From Lysobacteraceae bacterium (lineage in GTDB: Bacteria > Pseudomonadota > Gammaproteobacteria > Xanthomonadales > Xanthomonadaceae): a DNA stretch of 64,000 nucleotides. The position numbers and the translations under genes were made by a program. Each line of letters begins with the position of its first letter. Position 1 is the stretch's first letter. The notes under the pieces were generated by a model that did not search any database, was not told where the DNA came from, and saw only the letters and a program-made list of their open reading frames with translations. The stretch covers positions 102,724 through 166,723 of the forward strand of contig SCUI01000004.1 in NCBI GenBank assembly GCA_004297225.1. Direction: 5' to 3'. Shown here one piece after another: positions 30,684 to 41,400 of this stretch.

Positions 30684-30809
30684 GGGTGGGAGTCCTTCTC
30701 GCCTGCGCGGTGGGTGCCGGCGTTGTTGTAGCTACGCCGCGCTGCGCCCTAGGTCGCAACACGTTGGATGAGCGCCTTTGACATCCGAACCCGGACTGGG
30801 AGCGACGCG

Positions 30810-32084
30810 ATGAATCCACGTTATCCGGCGCGCGTCTTAGTTGATGTAAGAAATCCGAATTTCGCTTCTTTCCTGGATGCGGCGAGATGGGTGGCTGCGT
30901 CGATCGTGTTCTTGGGCCACCTGCGAAATCCGTTGTTTCTCGGTTATGGAAGCCTGTCGGCGAGCGAAAAAGGCATTGCGGTGCAACTCTGGTATTTCGT
31001 CACGGGATGGTTCGGGCCTGCAGTCATCGTATTCTTCGTCCTGAGCGGCTACCTGGTCGGCGGGATCGCCAGCGCCCGAATCAACGTCGGCCGTTTTTCC
31101 ACGAGTTCATACGCCATCGACAGGCTCAGTCGGCTGTACGTGGCATTCCTGCCTGCGTTGCTGCTAACTGCCGCGCTTGATTTGGCTGGATCGAACTGGT
31201 TTGCGGCGACTGGATTCTGGAATCACCAGCAACCGATGCTCGCGGAGAAGGTCACGAGTGCGCCATTCGAGAGTTTGTTGACGTTCGAATTGTTCCTGGG
31301 CAACTTGCTGATGCTCCAGACGATCTCGCTACCGCCCTTCGGGAGCAACGGGCCTCTGTGGACGATTTCTCTGGAGTTTTGGTTTTATTCTGTGTTCGCT
31401 CTTGCCTCGTACGTTTATGTGTCCCGAGGAAGAGTTGGACGCGCAATGTCCGTCTTGGCTCTTGCCATCATGCTTGTGTTCCTGGGTAAGGACTTCGCAG
31501 CCTACATGGGTTTGTGGTTGATCGGTGTATGCGCCGCATTTGCTCCGTGGAGATCAATTGAAAGACCGCTACTGGCGGGCGCAGGGCTGCTTGGCGTACT
31601 CGTTGCGGCACGTGTTTTTCAGGATGCCATGAGGCAGATTCCGTCAGGGATATGGCTGCGAGATTATTGCGTCGCAATAAGTTTCGGTTGGGTGCTCGTT
31701 TCGATGCGCTCGACTGGGTCCCGCCTTCTGGGCGCGAGCGCGTCATTCAACAAGTTTATGGCTGATTTTTCGTACAGTCTGTACCTCATCCATTTCCCTT
31801 TGATGCTGTTCTTGTTGGGGGCATTGCATGCGACCGGGGCGTTCGACGGGGTCGCGCGCGGCTACTCCCCCACCAGTCCCGAAGGTCTGTCGATCCAAGC
31901 ATTGGTGATTGTTGCGACATACATGTTCGCTTGGCTGTTCTCCACTGTGACGGAGCGGCGCACGCCATGGGTAAGAGCAAAGCTCAAGGCTCTTGTTGGC
32001 GGTGCGGCGACGGCAGCCATCGATCAACCGCGGGACGGTTCTATTTCAAGCCCGGCGAACCCCGGCCATCGGGCACCACGATAG
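30810..32084 (+). CDS. acyltransferase 3 family protein
   Basis: DAARWVAASIVFLGHLRNPLFL, FVLSGYLVGG, NGPLWTISLEFWFYSVF. Confidence 0.88.
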   Translation: MNPRYPARVLVDVRNPNFASFLDAARWVAASIVFLGHLRNPLFLGYGSLSASEKGIAVQLWYFVTGWFGPAVIVFFVLSGYLVGGIASARINVGRFSTSSYAIDRLSRLYVAFLPALLLTAALDLAGSNWFAATGFWNHQQPMLAEKVTSAPFESLLTFELFLGNLLMLQTISLPPFGSNGPLWTISLEFWFYSVFALASYVYVSRGRVGRAMSVLALAIMLVFLGKDFAAYMGLWLIGVCAAFAPWRSIERPLLAGAGLLGVLVAARVFQDAMRQIPSGIWLRDYCVAISFGWVLVSMRSTGSRLLGASASFNKFMADFSYSLYLIHFPLMLFLLGALHATGAFDGVARGYSPTSPEGLSIQALVIVATYMFAWLFSTVTERRTPWVRAKLKALVGGAATAAIDQPRDGSISSPANPGHRAPR

Positions 32085-32096
32085 AGAGGCGGCGAC

Positions 32097-32903
32097 ATGC
32101 CCGTAATCGAAAAGGCAAAGACACTGATCTGGTTCGCTCAGCGCCCCAGCTACTGGCGACATGCGGTGGCACTTGCAAGGCGGAAGTTCGGCGAGGACTT
32201 TGACTCGCCGGCGCTGCAGGCGGAGGCAAGCCAGTGGGCATCGGAGCGAACTGTGTCCGTCGCCGAGGCGTTGACCTCACTTGGGTTCTTGTCCGCAGGC
32301 AATCGTCCGCCCGAAATCGAGCAAGGCGTGCTGCTGCGCGCACACGAGAGTGCGCGGCAGTCGAAGGTCGCCATGGGCGGGGCTGGGGACATCGGTTTGC
32401 TCTATGCAGCCACAGTTCTGAGTGGCACGCGGACGGCAATCGAAACGGGTGTGGCGTACGGATGGTCCAGTCTCGCCATCCTTGCAGGACTCGATACCCG
32501 TGAGGGAGCCCTCCTCATCAGCGTGGATATGCCGTATCCGAAGATGGACAACGAAGCATTCGTCGGGGTGGCGGTACCAGACGAACTACGAGTGGGATGG
32601 TTGCTCGTCAGAGAGCCGGATAGGCGGGGCGTCGAAAAGGCTATCGAAATGGCGGGGCGCTCGGTCGATCTCGTGCACTACGATTCCGACAAATCGTACC
32701 AGGGGCGGGCTTACGCTTATCCGTTGCTGTGGGATGCACTGCGCACAGGAGGCGTGTTCATATCGGACGATATTGGCGACAATTTGGCGTTCCGCGATTT
32801 CATGGCACACCAAAGGGTTCCATTCGCGGTCACTTGCTTCGAGGGGAAGCATGTCGGGATTGCTCGTAAACACGATTCGTCCGTGGAATTCCGCTCCAAG
32901 TGA
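32097..32903 (+). CDS. class I SAM-dependent methyltransferase
   Basis: TAIETGVAYGWSSLAILAGLDTREGALLISVD; VDLVHYDSDKSYQGR. Confidence 0.8.
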   Translation: MPVIEKAKTLIWFAQRPSYWRHAVALARRKFGEDFDSPALQAEASQWASERTVSVAEALTSLGFLSAGNRPPEIEQGVLLRAHESARQSKVAMGGAGDIGLLYAATVLSGTRTAIETGVAYGWSSLAILAGLDTREGALLISVDMPYPKMDNEAFVGVAVPDELRVGWLLVREPDRRGVEKAIEMAGRSVDLVHYDSDKSYQGRAYAYPLLWDALRTGGVFISDDIGDNLAFRDFMAHQRVPFAVTCFEGKHVGIARKHDSSVEFRSK

Positions 32904-34234
32904 CAAATCTCACGATCCAGTATCTGGGCGGCGGTGGACTCGGGCCCGTGCTCGTCAAGGCTGTCGTGGGGAGCGCTGGCCTTCGCCTGGTGGGCATGGG
33001 CTTCGGCTTTCTGATTGGCGTGCAACTAGCACGTGGGTTGGGGGCCGAAGGTTACGGAGTATACGGATTGGCCATGTCGATCATCGCCCTCCTCACAATC
33101 CCGACTGAATTTGGCTTGCCGAACCTGCTGACACGTGAGGTGGCGGCTGCACACGCCCATGGCGACGCAGGGCGGCTGCATGCGGTGGTTCGCTGGGCGA
33201 CGCGATCCGTATTGGGCCTGTCGGTGATCGTGTCGATCGTGGCCATCGGATGGCTGCTCGGCACAGGACGCGGCCTGACCACGACCATTGGACTTACCGT
33301 GCTCGCCGGAATGGCGATGGTGCCGCTGGTAGCACTTGGAAAGCTGAAGGGAGCCACGTTGCGTGGCATGCAGCATCTGGTGAAGGGACAATTGCCAGAC
33401 GGGTTGGTCCGGCCAATGGCCTATTCCGCGCTGTTGTTCCTCGTGCCCCTTTGGCTCATGCCCCTCACGCCCGCCATCGCAATGTTGGCTGGGACGGCCG
33501 CTGCCGCCATTGCCTATCTCGTAGCAACCCGCCTGCTTCGATCCGACATCATGGCGGACCCTGGGTTCCGTGGGGCTGGCCTTGATACGCGGGCCTGGTG
33601 GGGAAGTGCGCTCCCCATGGCGATGACGGAGGGTGTCCGTGGGTTGCAGGGCCATGCAACTATCATTGTGATGGGGGCCATTGCCGCAGAAGCGATGGTA
33701 GGGGTGTTTCGGGTGGCGCTGTCGGTTTCCACTTTTGTCGCCCTACCCATCACGCTGTTCATGATTGTCGGTTCGCCGGTCGTCTCCAGGCTGAATGCGG
33801 AGAATGACAAGAGGCGCTTGCAACGTTTGGCAGGTTGGCTGGCACTTGGTATGTCCATCGGTTCTCTCCTCCTTGCACTCCCATTCTTCGTCGTTGGGGA
33901 TTGGCTTTTGTCCAGCGTATTCGGTCGGGAGTTCGGGGCGGGAAACCTGCCATTGGCGATCTTGTGCGTCGGAGTAGTCGTCTACGCCGCGCTGGGTCCT
34001 TCGGCTATCCTCCTGAACATGACCCACCATGAGCAGCGAGTGACGAAGGCGTTCATGGTTTCGGTCATGGTTGTAGTTTCAACGGCAATACCGCTGGTGA
34101 AGCTATATGGCGCGATCGGCGCTGCACTCGCGGATGTGGCGGGAATGTTGGTAGGCGCGATCGTGATGTGGAGGGATGCGTCACGATTGCTCGACATCGA
34201 TTGCTCCGTTTGGTCCCTCTTGAGGGCGCGATAA
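32900..34234 (+). CDS. oligosaccharide flippase (Wzx-like)
   Basis: Multi-TM; GVQLARGLGAEGYGVYGLAMSIIALLTIPTEFGLPNLLTREVA; GTG start. Confidence 0.88.
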   Translation: MTNLTIQYLGGGGLGPVLVKAVVGSAGLRLVGMGFGFLIGVQLARGLGAEGYGVYGLAMSIIALLTIPTEFGLPNLLTREVAAAHAHGDAGRLHAVVRWATRSVLGLSVIVSIVAIGWLLGTGRGLTTTIGLTVLAGMAMVPLVALGKLKGATLRGMQHLVKGQLPDGLVRPMAYSALLFLVPLWLMPLTPAIAMLAGTAAAAIAYLVATRLLRSDIMADPGFRGAGLDTRAWWGSALPMAMTEGVRGLQGHATIIVMGAIAAEAMVGVFRVALSVSTFVALPITLFMIVGSPVVSRLNAENDKRRLQRLAGWLALGMSIGSLLLALPFFVVGDWLLSSVFGREFGAGNLPLAILCVGVVVYAALGPSAILLNMTHHEQRVTKAFMVSVMVVVSTAIPLVKLYGAIGAALADVAGMLVGAIVMWRDASRLLDIDCSVWSLLRAR

Positions 34235-35221
34235 ATGATGCGCCTCAAATCCTTGCTCAGACGCCAAGCGCTTGCATTGCTCGGGTCGGCGCCGGTGATT
34301 GGCGCCAGAATGTCCCTCGTGAAGTCGCGCGGTATGTTGACGGTATTGAATCTGCATCGCGTGGGCGATGATCGCGCGAGTGCCTACGAGGCGCTCTCAC
34401 CACGGTTATTCGAGGAAATGCTCCGCTGGCTTGTCCGACACTACACGATCACGACGTTCAAGGAGCTGCAGTACGAGCGCTCATGGCGAAAGCCGCCGAT
34501 GGTCCTTTCTTTCGACGATGGCTACCGTGACTTCATCGAAGTCGTGGCACCCATATTGGACAAGCACGGGCTAGGCGCGAACCAAAACATCATCCCCGCC
34601 TGCGTGGACTCGGGCCGCCCCCCAGTTACCGTGATTTTCCAAGATTTCATAGGCGCAGCCCCGGCAGGCCTGCTGCGCGAAATAGCGTTTCCGGGGCTTG
34701 ATGCGCGCGTAGACCCCGACCACAGGATCCGGGATGCTATGCGGGTTTCCGCCGCACTCAAGGCGCGTCCCATCGAGTGGCAAAAGGCCGCGCTGCTTGC
34801 GCTGGAGCCACACATGCAGCGATTTTCTGGGTTCCGTCCCAGCGCGATGATGGGCGTAACGGAGGTGCGGCAGGTGGTTGCTTCATTCGAGGTTGGCGCA
34901 CACTCCTTCGAACACGCCACCATGGCCGCCGAGTCAGAAGAATATCTCCAATCGGACTTCGAGCGGTGCACCAACTGGTTCGGACGGGTGCTGGGTGCAA
35001 GGCCAGAAATTTACGCATTCCCCAATGGAATGGCCACGTGGCGTCAGTGTCAGGCGGCCAGCCACGCTGGTTATCCAGTCGTCCTCCTCGTGGGGGAGCA
35101 ATTTTCTCGTCCGGACAACTGGTGCCATCATCGATTCACCTTCCACGCAAAGTCGATGGCGGAAGCGCGTTTCCGCGCTGCCGGTGCATTTTCCATCCCC
35201 CGCGACCAGGAATCCGCATGA
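34235..35221 (+). CDS. polysaccharide deacetylase family protein
   Basis: PMVLSFDDGYRDFIEVVAPIL, EVGAHSFEHATMAAESEE, YAFPNG. Confidence 0.88.
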   Translation: MMRLKSLLRRQALALLGSAPVIGARMSLVKSRGMLTVLNLHRVGDDRASAYEALSPRLFEEMLRWLVRHYTITTFKELQYERSWRKPPMVLSFDDGYRDFIEVVAPILDKHGLGANQNIIPACVDSGRPPVTVIFQDFIGAAPAGLLREIAFPGLDARVDPDHRIRDAMRVSAALKARPIEWQKAALLALEPHMQRFSGFRPSAMMGVTEVRQVVASFEVGAHSFEHATMAAESEEYLQSDFERCTNWFGRVLGARPEIYAFPNGMATWRQCQAASHAGYPVVLLVGEQFSRPDNWCHHRFTFHAKSMAEARFRAAGAFSIPRDQESA

Positions 35222-36009
35222 CTGACAATCCCGATAATCTGCGCAATTACGAGAGCCGGGAGGTTGTCTCCTATTACGAGAAACAGACCGCCATCGAACC
35301 GTGCGAACAGTTGCTCTTCGAGAAGTATGTCCCTCCCGGGTCGGCCATCCTCGACATGGGTGTCGGGGCGGGAAGGACGACGCCGGCGTTATCTGGAATC
35401 GCGAGCCGGTACGTTGGGGCCGATTACTCGAGCGCAATGATCGACTCGTGCCGGGCGCGCTTCCCGGGCATCGAGTTCCAGGTTTGCGACGCGACCGACA
35501 TGTCCGGCTTCGGCGATGGAGAATTTGACGCCGTCGTGTTTTCGTTCAACGGGATCGACGTGATCAGTACCGATGAAGGCCGGGCCCGTTGCTTCAGCGA
35601 GGCTTCGCGCGTACTCAAGGATGGTGGTGTCTTCATATTCTCTTCCCACAATGCAAGGCTCCTTGCCGTTCCCCCTGATTACCGGGGCGGGAGCCCGCTG
35701 CAGATCGTGTGGCGCACGATACGCGCGGCTGGGGCTTCCATCCGCATATTCCTCCGGGGGTACAGGGCGGGCGTCTTCTCCAGCGGACGAGGGTACGTCA
35801 GGGACCCATGGGATGGTGGGATGCTTTATTTCGTATCCACGCCGGAGGTGATTCGGCGCGAAGCAGCTGCTGCTGGCTTGGCTCTGGAGGAGACAGTAGG
35901 CAGCCGATATCCACGCATCAGGTCTCCATGGCTTTCGCCGTGGCATTACTATGCATGCCGAAAAATCGGGTTCTCCAACGAAAATGGGGATTCCCTTCGT
36001 CGTGGTTGA
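35218..36009 (+). CDS. class I SAM-dependent methyltransferase
   Basis: SAILDMGVGAGRTTPALSGIASRYVGADYSSAMIDSC. Confidence 0.88.
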   Translation: MTDNPDNLRNYESREVVSYYEKQTAIEPCEQLLFEKYVPPGSAILDMGVGAGRTTPALSGIASRYVGADYSSAMIDSCRARFPGIEFQVCDATDMSGFGDGEFDAVVFSFNGIDVISTDEGRARCFSEASRVLKDGGVFIFSSHNARLLAVPPDYRGGSPLQIVWRTIRAAGASIRIFLRGYRAGVFSSGRGYVRDPWDGGMLYFVSTPEVIRREAAAAGLALEETVGSRYPRIRSPWLSPWHYYACRKIGFSNENGDSLRRG

Positions 36010-36901
36010 GTCCCGGTACACCAGTATTTTCCTGGGCGCGGACGCGCCGCACCAGCGCTTCTATGGCTGGCAGGTGGCCAAAGATACCCGCGGGCTGAGG
36101 GTTCTTCGCAAGCGCTACGGCCCCGTTTCGCGTTACTTGTTCTTGTTGACGTCCGCGGGCGAGGCGCCCCTTGAGCACGCCATTGCGGATGTTGGATGGC
36201 GTCGGGGTCTGTGCGACCTGGTGATACACGACTTCGATGCCATGCTCGATGACTCTCCTGTTGTGGGCGGTATCGCGTTTCGGAAGATGGGCGCGCAAGA
36301 ACGCCTATTGAACGCCGCCACCTATGTCGTCGATCTGGGGATGGATGAGAGCCAATTGCTTTCGCAGGTGCACTCTAGCTTTCGGCGAAAAATCCGCCGG
36401 GCCGAGGATGCGGGGCTCCAAGTCGACGTGCACGACAGACCCAGTCCCGAGCTGCTCCGCTCGTATCTCGATGCCCAGGCGCAGTTTGCGAGGTCACGCG
36501 GATTTCGCATGGTGCATGAGCAAGCAATCGCTGCCATGTTCGCCAGTTCAAACGCATTGCTTTTCACAGTCGAGCGCGATGGGGGGGTCGCCAACTACCT
36601 GTTGGTCTACACGGCCGGAGACGCCGGCTTCTTTTTGTACGGGGTGAACCTGCAGAACCAGAACGATGGTGCTGGCCCGTTCCTTCACTGGAGGATCATG
36701 TGCGAGCTCAAGAACCGCGGGTTACGCTGGTATGACCTCGGGGGGGTGGTTAGCGATGAGGGCGGTGGCGGCGTACTGGAATTCAAACGGCGCCTGGGCG
36801 GCCAATTCATATCCTTGGGAGTCGAATATCGGCACACAGGTTGGCTAGCCGCCGCCGCATACGCGATGCGCGCAGTTGCAATGCGATGGTGGCCCAATTG
36901 A
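35951..36901 (+). CDS. FemAB-like GNAT acyl/aminoacyl transferase
   Basis: SFRRKIRRAEDAGLQVDV, NYLLVYTAGDAGFFLYGVN, LRWYDLGGVVSDEGGGGVLEFKRRLGGQ. Confidence 0.8.
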   Translation: MHAEKSGSPTKMGIPFVVVESRYTSIFLGADAPHQRFYGWQVAKDTRGLRVLRKRYGPVSRYLFLLTSAGEAPLEHAIADVGWRRGLCDLVIHDFDAMLDDSPVVGGIAFRKMGAQERLLNAATYVVDLGMDESQLLSQVHSSFRRKIRRAEDAGLQVDVHDRPSPELLRSYLDAQAQFARSRGFRMVHEQAIAAMFASSNALLFTVERDGGVANYLLVYTAGDAGFFLYGVNLQNQNDGAGPFLHWRIMCELKNRGLRWYDLGGVVSDEGGGGVLEFKRRLGGQFISLGVEYRHTGWLAAAAYAMRAVAMRWWPN

Positions 36902-38052
36902 GCGGTTGGCCCAACGGCTCGAAAGGAGGCTCGGGTCCCGACCGGATCGCGCTTCTGTTGCCGAGCCTTTTGCCAGTCGGTGGTGCCGAGCGACTGATGC
37001 TCGACACGGCCGCGAAGTTCGGCGAGAAGGGCTTTGGAATCGATCTTCTACTGGTTGACGAATCCAATCGACTGGATGGAAGCGTGCCGCCTGGCGTACG
37101 GGTGTTCAATTTCCGGTCACCTCGGTTGCGGGGCGCGGTTCGGCCACTTGTGGCATATCTCCGGCGCGAACGACCAGGTGCGATGCACGCTGCGATGTGG
37201 CCGTTGACCTCTCTCGCGATTTTTTCGAACTACCTTGCGCGGACGCGAACCCGCCTTCTGGTGAGCGAGCACAACACGCTGTCCCGCAGCTATGCTTCGC
37301 GTGGCCTGCTGCACCGCTTCATGATGCATGCCAGCATGCGGGTCACGTATCCATTTGCCGACGCGCGCGTCGTTGTCTCCGAAGGCGTCGGAGCAGACAT
37401 CTCCCGGCTCTCCGGCCTGGCCAGAGGGCGGTTTCAGGTGATCCATAATCCTGCGCCGGAAATCCCGTGCGGTTGCTCGTCTCCCGAGCGCGGGCGCGAT
37501 CTTTGGGGCGAAGGACACGGTCCGAGGATACTCACGGTTGGCCGACTGAAGTCGCAGAAAAACCACCGGCTTCTGATAGAAGCATTCCAGAAACTTGATG
37601 CGAGCGCCGACGCACGCCTGGTCATTCTGGGTACCGGGGACCTGCACCATGAGCTGAAAGGGATCATCGAGCGGGATGGTCTGGACGGGCGTGTACTCCT
37701 GCCGGGTCACGTCGACGAACCCGGCGCGTATTATCGTTCCGCGGACTTATTCGTCTTGAGTTCCGACTACGAGGGATTCGGAAGTGTCATCGTCGAGGCA
37801 TTGGCGTACGGCCTGCCTGTCGTTAGCACCGACTGTCCGTCGGGGCCCAGTGAGATTCTTGCCGGTGGAAAATACGGCAGATTGGTACCGTGCGGCGATG
37901 CGGTGGCGTTGGCGACAGCAATGCATGATGCACTTGGCACCGACCACGACAGCGCGGCGTTGAAACGGAGGGCGGGCGATTTTTCCCTCGACAATATAGC
38001 CGAGCAGTACCTTGACCTTTTGTTGCCTCGCTGGCGGGATTTACCTCGGTGA
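36886..38052 (+). CDS. glycosyltransferase family 4
   Basis: LLPSLLPVGGAERLMLD; SADLFVLSSDYEGFGSVIVEALAYGLPVVSTDCPSGPSEIL. Confidence 0.92.
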   Translation: MVAQLSGWPNGSKGGSGPDRIALLLPSLLPVGGAERLMLDTAAKFGEKGFGIDLLLVDESNRLDGSVPPGVRVFNFRSPRLRGAVRPLVAYLRRERPGAMHAAMWPLTSLAIFSNYLARTRTRLLVSEHNTLSRSYASRGLLHRFMMHASMRVTYPFADARVVVSEGVGADISRLSGLARGRFQVIHNPAPEIPCGCSSPERGRDLWGEGHGPRILTVGRLKSQKNHRLLIEAFQKLDASADARLVILGTGDLHHELKGIIERDGLDGRVLLPGHVDEPGAYYRSADLFVLSSDYEGFGSVIVEALAYGLPVVSTDCPSGPSEILAGGKYGRLVPCGDAVALATAMHDALGTDHDSAALKRRAGDFSLDNIAEQYLDLLLPRWRDLPR

Positions 38053-38097
38053 TTGGAAGGGCATGCGTTTGTCTGCGAACAATTGGAATGCGGTGAA

Positions 38098-38925
38098 ATG
38101 AAAAAGAATCTTGACACTGCGACTGTGGCAAGCTTTGGGGACGAATGGTCTCGCTTCGACCAATCGGGGATGGACGATGCCGAAGCACAAGAGATCTTCA
38201 ATGACTACTTTGCCGTATTCCCCTGGTATGCGTTGCCTGCCGACCCGATTGGATTCGACATGGGCTGCGGCTCAGGTCGCTGGGCGCGCCTAATGGCGCC
38301 TCGCGTGGGTCACTTGCATTGCATCGACCCTTCTTCGGCACTGGACGTGGCAAGAAGGACCTTGGCTTCGAACAGGAACGTGAGCTTCCATCAGACTTCC
38401 GTAGAGGATTCCACGCTGGCACCAGCTACCCAGGACTTTGGGTATTCGCTAGGCGTTCTGCATCATATTCCCGACACCTCTGCAGCCATGCGATCGTGCG
38501 TCGCCTTGTTGAAGCCAGGAGCCCCCTTTCAGGTGTATTTGTACTACGCCTTCGATAATCGTTCGCCTGCTTTTCGATTCGCTTGGCGCTTGTCCGACAT
38601 GCTCCGTCGCGCGATCCGACGACTGCCTTCTCCCGCAAAACATGCAGTCACCGATGTATTGGCTTTGCTGATCTACTGGCCACTCGCGCGCGCGTCGAGA
38701 ATTTTGGAAGCAATGGGGTTGGATGTATCAAATATTCCCCTTTCCTACTACCGAAGTCGCAGCTTTTATACCATGCGGACTGACTCTCGTGATCGGTTTG
38801 GTACCCCGCTGGAAAAGCGATTCACCAAGATACAGATTCAACGAATGATGGAGGAAGCCGGGCTGCGTGATATCCGGTTTTCCGAGACCGCCCCCTTCTG
38901 GTGTGCCGTCGGCATCAAGGCATGA
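38098..38925 (+). CDS. class I SAM-dependent methyltransferase
   Basis: IGFDMGCGSGRWARLMAPRVGHLHCIDPS; YSLGVLHHIPDTSAAMR. Confidence 0.85.
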   Translation: MKKNLDTATVASFGDEWSRFDQSGMDDAEAQEIFNDYFAVFPWYALPADPIGFDMGCGSGRWARLMAPRVGHLHCIDPSSALDVARRTLASNRNVSFHQTSVEDSTLAPATQDFGYSLGVLHHIPDTSAAMRSCVALLKPGAPFQVYLYYAFDNRSPAFRFAWRLSDMLRRAIRRLPSPAKHAVTDVLALLIYWPLARASRILEAMGLDVSNIPLSYYRSRSFYTMRTDSRDRFGTPLEKRFTKIQIQRMMEEAGLRDIRFSETAPFWCAVGIKA

Positions 38926-39055
38926 TCTGCGCTCTTGGACCCGCGCCCTGTGTCCCATTGGTTGCGAGTTCCCACCTCAGCCATTGGCAACTAGCAGCTA
39001 CCGTGAAGGACCAAGACTTCCATCTGTCGTCGCCGCACTGGAAAGGTGGCGAGCA

Positions 39056-40246
39056 ATGAAAGGCGGAGTCTTGTACATCTCCTATGACGGGATGTTGGAG
39101 CCACTGGGCCAGTCGCAGGTCCTCAGCTACATCGAGCGCCTTTCCGCTGATCGTCGTATCCATGTGCTCAGTTTCGAGAAGGCAGGCGACTGGCGTGATC
39201 TGGCTGCCCGACGGCAAGTCGAGGATCGGATGCGGGCGGCCGGGATCGCGTGGCATCCTCTCCCATATCACAAGTACCCGTCTGCGCTGGCCACCGCCTG
39301 GGACATCTTCGCCGGTACGGGCTACGCCCTGTGGCTCGCATTTCGCTACCAATTGGGTATTGTCCATGCGAGAAGCTACGTCGCCGCCGTCATGGCCCTG
39401 ATGGTAAAGCGGGTCATCGGGAGACGTTTTCTATTCGACATGCGCGGATTTTGGGTCGACGAGCGCGTCGACGGCGGACTTTGGCCTCGACAGGGGCGGA
39501 TGTACCGCGTCGGAAAGTGGGTCGAGCGGAGGCTCCTCCTTGGCGCCGATAGAATCATCACGTTAACCAAAGCATCGGTTCGTGAACTAGGGCGGCTGGA
39601 CTACCTGCGTGATCGAACGCCTCATGTAACCGTGATTCCGACGTGTGTCGATCTCGCGCGGTTTCATCCTGGCGCGGTGTCGTGTGAACACTTCGTGCTT
39701 GGTTACGTTGGCTCCGTTGGCACATGGTATCTATTCGAAGAAGTAGCGCGCGCATTTGCACTATTGCGGCTTCGCATCCCGGATGCGCATTTCCTGATTC
39801 TCAACAGAAATGATCACGGGCTGATTCGCCGCGCTCTGGACAGTGCGGGGATACCTGCAGCTGCCGTTGACATCATTGCTGCCGAGCACAAGGATGTCCC
39901 CGGGATGATGGCGCGGATGAACGCGGGGATATTCTTCATACGTCCGGTTTTCTCGAAGCAGGCGTCGGCGCCGACCAAGCTTGCCGAGTTTCTCGGTTGC
40001 GGAATTCCATGCCTTGCCAACGCGGGCGTGGGTGACATGACCGAACTTTTTGCGGAAGCCAGGACTGGCGTTGTCGTCCACGCATTTGACCAGGAAAGCC
40101 TCGCAAAGGGCGTCGACCGTCTCCTCGATCTGACTCGCGATCCCGGCGTTCGACAGCGTTGCGTGCAAACCGCGGAAGGACATTTCTCGCTCGCCCATGG
40201 CGTGGAGATCTACAGGAAAATTTATGAAGCGCTCGAACAGCAGTGA
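39056..40246 (+). CDS. glycosyltransferase
   Basis: LYISYDGMLEPLGQSQVLSYIERLS; ISFFIRPVF..APTKLAEFLGCGIPCLAN-like C-term. Confidence 0.88.
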   Translation: MKGGVLYISYDGMLEPLGQSQVLSYIERLSADRRIHVLSFEKAGDWRDLAARRQVEDRMRAAGIAWHPLPYHKYPSALATAWDIFAGTGYALWLAFRYQLGIVHARSYVAAVMALMVKRVIGRRFLFDMRGFWVDERVDGGLWPRQGRMYRVGKWVERRLLLGADRIITLTKASVRELGRLDYLRDRTPHVTVIPTCVDLARFHPGAVSCEHFVLGYVGSVGTWYLFEEVARAFALLRLRIPDAHFLILNRNDHGLIRRALDSAGIPAAAVDIIAAEHKDVPGMMARMNAGIFFIRPVFSKQASAPTKLAEFLGCGIPCLANAGVGDMTELFAEARTGVVVHAFDQESLAKGVDRLLDLTRDPGVRQRCVQTAEGHFSLAHGVEIYRKIYEALEQQ

Positions 40247-41399
40247 TGGCCGGCCTATCACGATCATCGGCCAGCCGTGCGGCTGGCTTGGAGCAATGGC
40301 TAACGAAGTGACGCACCGGATGTTGGTGTTGTGTCCATATCCAGAAGGTGTCGCCGCCGGGCAACGGCTCAAATACGAACAGTATTTCGACGACTGGCGT
40401 CGCCGTGGAATCGAGGTCCAAGCGTCGCCCTTCATGGATATGGAGATGTGGGAGGTCGTCCATCAGCGAGGTCATTTCATTCAAAAGGTGGCCGGCACGC
40501 TACGGGGAGCGGCGCGGCGAATCCGGGACATGTTTCGCATTTGTCGATTCGATGTCGTTTATGTGTTCATGTGGGTCACTCCTTTGGGTACAACGCTCGC
40601 GGAGCGAATCGTTCGAGCACTTGCGCCTGTGGTGATCTACGACATCGAGGACAACGTCGCCCTGCAGGCAGGGGCGACGAGCCCCGGCTTTCTGATGCGT
40701 CTTCTTCGTGGTACTGCCAAGCCGGCATATCTTGTGAGAGTTGCTGATCACGTCATATCAAGCTCGCCGGCGCTGAATGATTGGTGCCTCTGCCATAACC
40801 GAAAAGGGCGTTGTACCTACATATCCTCCTCGGTCGACACCGATCGCTTCCTGCCCATGAATCGATACAGCAACGATGAGGTGCCGACCATTGGCTGGAC
40901 TGGGACCTTCAGCTCCAAGCGTTACCTGGACTTGTTGCGAGGCGTGTTCATCGAGCTTGCCCGAACTCATCGGTTCAGGCTTCGGGTGATAGGCAATTTC
41001 GACTATTCGTTGCCGGGTGTCGAGCTGGAAGTCCTGCGTTGGAGCGCGAGCGAGGAAGTCGCGCAAATGCAGGGCATCGACATTGGGGTCTACCCTTTGC
41101 CCGAAGACGATTGGGTTAGCGGAAAGAGCGGGCTAAAGGCGATCCAATATATGGCGTTCGGACTGCCCACTGTGGCCTCGAACGTAGGCACTACGCCACG
41201 GATAATCCGTCACATGGACAACGGTCTGCTGGTGTCGACGCCGGAAGAGTGGCTGGCGGCCCTGAAATGCCTGCTGGACGATCCCGGTTTGCGTCGCCGC
41301 CTGGGGACGGCGGCTCGGAAAGCCGCGGTCGCCAACTACTCATTGCACGCTGTCAAGTCGCAGTATTCTACCGTCCTGGACGAGGTCATTCGGAAATAG
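40224..41399 (+). CDS. glycosyltransferase family 4
   Basis: VLCPYPEGVAAGQRLKYEQYFDDWRRRG; PTIGWTGTFSSKRYLDLL; GLKAIQYMAFGLPTVASNVG. Confidence 0.85.
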   Translation: MKRSNSSDGRPITIIGQPCGWLGAMANEVTHRMLVLCPYPEGVAAGQRLKYEQYFDDWRRRGIEVQASPFMDMEMWEVVHQRGHFIQKVAGTLRGAARRIRDMFRICRFDVVYVFMWVTPLGTTLAERIVRALAPVVIYDIEDNVALQAGATSPGFLMRLLRGTAKPAYLVRVADHVISSSPALNDWCLCHNRKGRCTYISSSVDTDRFLPMNRYSNDEVPTIGWTGTFSSKRYLDLLRGVFIELARTHRFRLRVIGNFDYSLPGVELEVLRWSASEEVAQMQGIDIGVYPLPEDDWVSGKSGLKAIQYMAFGLPTVASNVGTTPRIIRHMDNGLLVSTPEEWLAALKCLLDDPGLRRRLGTAARKAAVANYSLHAVKSQYSTVLDEVIRK

Positions 41400-41400
41400 T